A program made the translations under genes and the position numbers. Positions 12,711-13,971 of a stretch of DNA of 13,971 nt are shown here, piece after piece; the stretch's first letter is position 1, and every line of letters starts with the position of its first letter. The notes under the pieces are model-generated. The model worked only from the letters and a program-made list of their open reading frames with translations. It did no database searches and was not told the origin of the DNA. Source of the stretch: Bacillota bacterium (GTDB lineage: Bacteria > Armatimonadota > Hebobacteria > Hebobacterales > Hebobacteraceae); the NCBI GenBank assembly GCA_030597345.1, contig JAUVSA010000024.1, positions 1 through 13,971 of the forward strand, in the 5' to 3' direction.

Positions 12711-13971
12711 TCATCCGCTCGGCAGCCCGGGCGCATCGGGCGCCGGCTTCAAGGTGGCCTCCCACTCGGCCAGCAGCTTCCGGTGGTCTTCGAGCGCTGA
12801 GGCGTATCCGCCCTCGGCGGCGAGACTCTTCGTTTCCCACGGGTCCTCTCTCATGTCGAATAGCTGCTCGACCGGATCACCCTTGTAGGTGATGTACTTG
12901 AACTGCGCCGTGCGGATCATGCGGCCTGCAATGAAGCACTCGGCGGCAACGAATTCCCGCCACTCAATCTCCTTCGCTTCTAGCAGCGGCCGCAAGCTCC
13001 GCCCGCGCTGATCCGGCGGCGGCTCGATGCCCGCGAAATCGCAGACCGTTGGCACTAGATCGACGCCCGACACCAAGTGCCCGGTGTCCTGCTGATTCTC
13101 CGGCAGGCGCCCGGGGCAAGAGTAGATCAGCGGCACCTTGACGATCTCGTCGTACAGATATTCCTTCGCTATCCTCCGGTGGCGGCCGTGCCCATCGCCG
13201 TGGTCGCCGCCGAAGATGACGATTGTGTTGTCCGCGTAGCCCGAGTCCTCCAGCGCGTCCAGCATGTGACCCACGACCGCATCCACCATCTCTATGTCGC
13301 GGTAGTACGACCAGATGTAGTAGCGCCAGGTCTCTTCCGACCAATCTTCGGTGACTGACTTCCGATTGACGCCGATCCGATGTGAGCCTTGCTGCTTGGC
13401 CAGTTGCGCCTCCGCCATCTCATAGTTGAAGTTGGGCGGCAAGGGCGGGAGCTTGTCCATGATCTCGGGATAGGGCTGACTGGCCGGCGGCTTGCCATAC
13501 GGTCCCGCCCAGTAGCAGCAGTCGTGAGGCTGCAGCAGGCCAACGACGAGGAAGAACGGGTCCGAGCTCGTGCGATTCCGCAGGTATGCCTCGGCAGCAC
13601 GGACAACCGACTCGTCGGCGTACTCGCCGGCCCAGTGCTCGCCATACACGATGTCGAAGCTGTTGGGCAGCGATCGTCCCGGCACATGCCACTTGCCGGA
13701 GTGCACCGTCTCGTAGCCGCGGTCTCCCAGCCACCGCCCCAGGTCGGGCAGATCCTTGCGGATAGGCGTGTTGTTGTACACCACCGCGTGCTCCGAGGAC
13801 ATTCGTCCCGTGAACCAGCTTGCGCGCGCCGGACAGCAGATCGGGTCCGCGCAGTGCGACTCCCGAAACGAGGTCCCCTGTCGGGCCAGCCGGTCGATGT
13901 TGGGCGTGCTGACCATCGTAGATCCGTGGGCCCCGATTGGCTCCATGCTCAACTGATCCACGTTGATGAAC
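12711..13971 (-). CDS. Sulfatase (S1 family, Cys-type), N-terminus beyond window edge
   Basis: This is a second formylglycine-dependent sulfatase, different from its neighbour. The frame is open to the window edge, where it reads F-I-N-V-D-Q-L-S, the usual first strand of sulfatases. The true start is therefore upstream and the GTG at 13961 is internal. About 419 residues are visible. They include the NVDQ metal site, CCPARASWFTGR with its formylglycine Cys followed by another Cys, HSGKWHVPG, FGGDHGDGHG and the C-terminal LFDMREDPWETKSL. GRMIRT is followed directly by AQFKYI, so there is no repeat insertion at the site where the adjacent sulfatase carries one. Whether it has a signal peptide cannot be seen. 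It is the first visible gene of the glycan cluster. Confidence 0.93.
   Translation of the reverse strand, partial: FINVDQLSMEPIGAHGSTMVSTPNIDRLARQGTSFRESHCADPICCPARASWFTGRMSSEHAVVYNNTPIRKDLPDLGRWLGDRGYETVHSGKWHVPGRSLPNSFDIVYGEHWAGEYADESVVRAAEAYLRNRTSSDPFFLVVGLLQPHDCCYWAGPYGKPPASQPYPEIMDKLPPLPPNFNYEMAEAQLAKQQGSHRIGVNRKSVTEDWSEETWRYYIWSYYRDIEMVDAVVGHMLDALEDSGYADNTIVIFGGDHGDGHGRHRRIAKEYLYDEIVKVPLIYSCPGRLPENQQDTGHLVSGVDLVPTVCDFAGIEPPPDQRGRSLRPLLEAKEIEWREFVAAECFIAGRMIRTAQFKYITYKGDPVEQLFDMREDPWETKSLAAEGGYASALEDHRKLLAEWEATLKPAPDAPGLPSG

Noticed and set aside
12668..12736. Longer start for the second sulfatase, overlapping the first
   Set aside because: The ATG at 12667 has GAGGAG at ideal spacing. 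The upstream extension has no sulfatase homology and no comparable site.

Overview
The window is high-GC bacterial DNA in which every well-supported protein gene, and the one tRNA gene, lies on the minus strand. Transcription therefore runs from the right edge (about 13971) toward position 1. The window holds a glycan-processing and uptake cluster joined directly to a core information-processing cluster. The organism cannot be named from this sequence. High GC, occasional TTG starts, soluble-looking sulfatases beside a CUT1 sugar importer, and a long-spacer RpoD would fit an environmental lineage such as Armatimonadota or the PVC/FCB groups, but this is only an impression.

Right part, in transcription order: a sulfatase whose N-terminus lies beyond the window edge (12711-13971), a second sulfatase (11222-12667), a glycoside hydrolase family 2 enzyme of the mannosidase/glucosaminidase-like branch (8820-11078), an ABC solute-binding protein (7364-8719), and two ABC permeases (6384-7367 and 5515-6387). 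The last three genes overlap by 4 bp at each junction. No ABC ATPase is present. The visible N-termini of the GH2 enzyme and the second sulfatase lack signal peptides. The simplest reading is import of a sulfated oligosaccharide followed by desulfation and hydrolysis in the cytoplasm.

Middle: a 356-bp gap (5159-5514) holds the leader of dnaG and a 17-bp-period direct repeat. It is followed by dnaG (3233-5158), rpoD (1263-3110) and an unrecognised single-pass membrane protein (699-1235). This resembles the macromolecular-synthesis operon without rpsU and with an extra membrane-protein gene at its end.

Left part: a good sigma-70 type promoter (635-663) drives a tRNA gene (503-576). Its anticodon is CGC and it has G3:U70, both alanine features, but its D arm and short variable loop look like those of tRNA-Glu. 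A perfect 10-bp hairpin overlaps its 3' ACCA. The stretch to the left is non-coding and rich in hairpins, and the last ~108 bp may hold the start of another minus-strand gene.

The most notable observations are the alanine/glutamate mosaic tRNA, an 18-bp minisatellite that has expanded in frame inside one sulfatase and shares its core with a hairpin before the transporter genes, a Lys in place of the usual Asn before the GH2 acid/base Glu, and a possible import-then-desulfate pathway.
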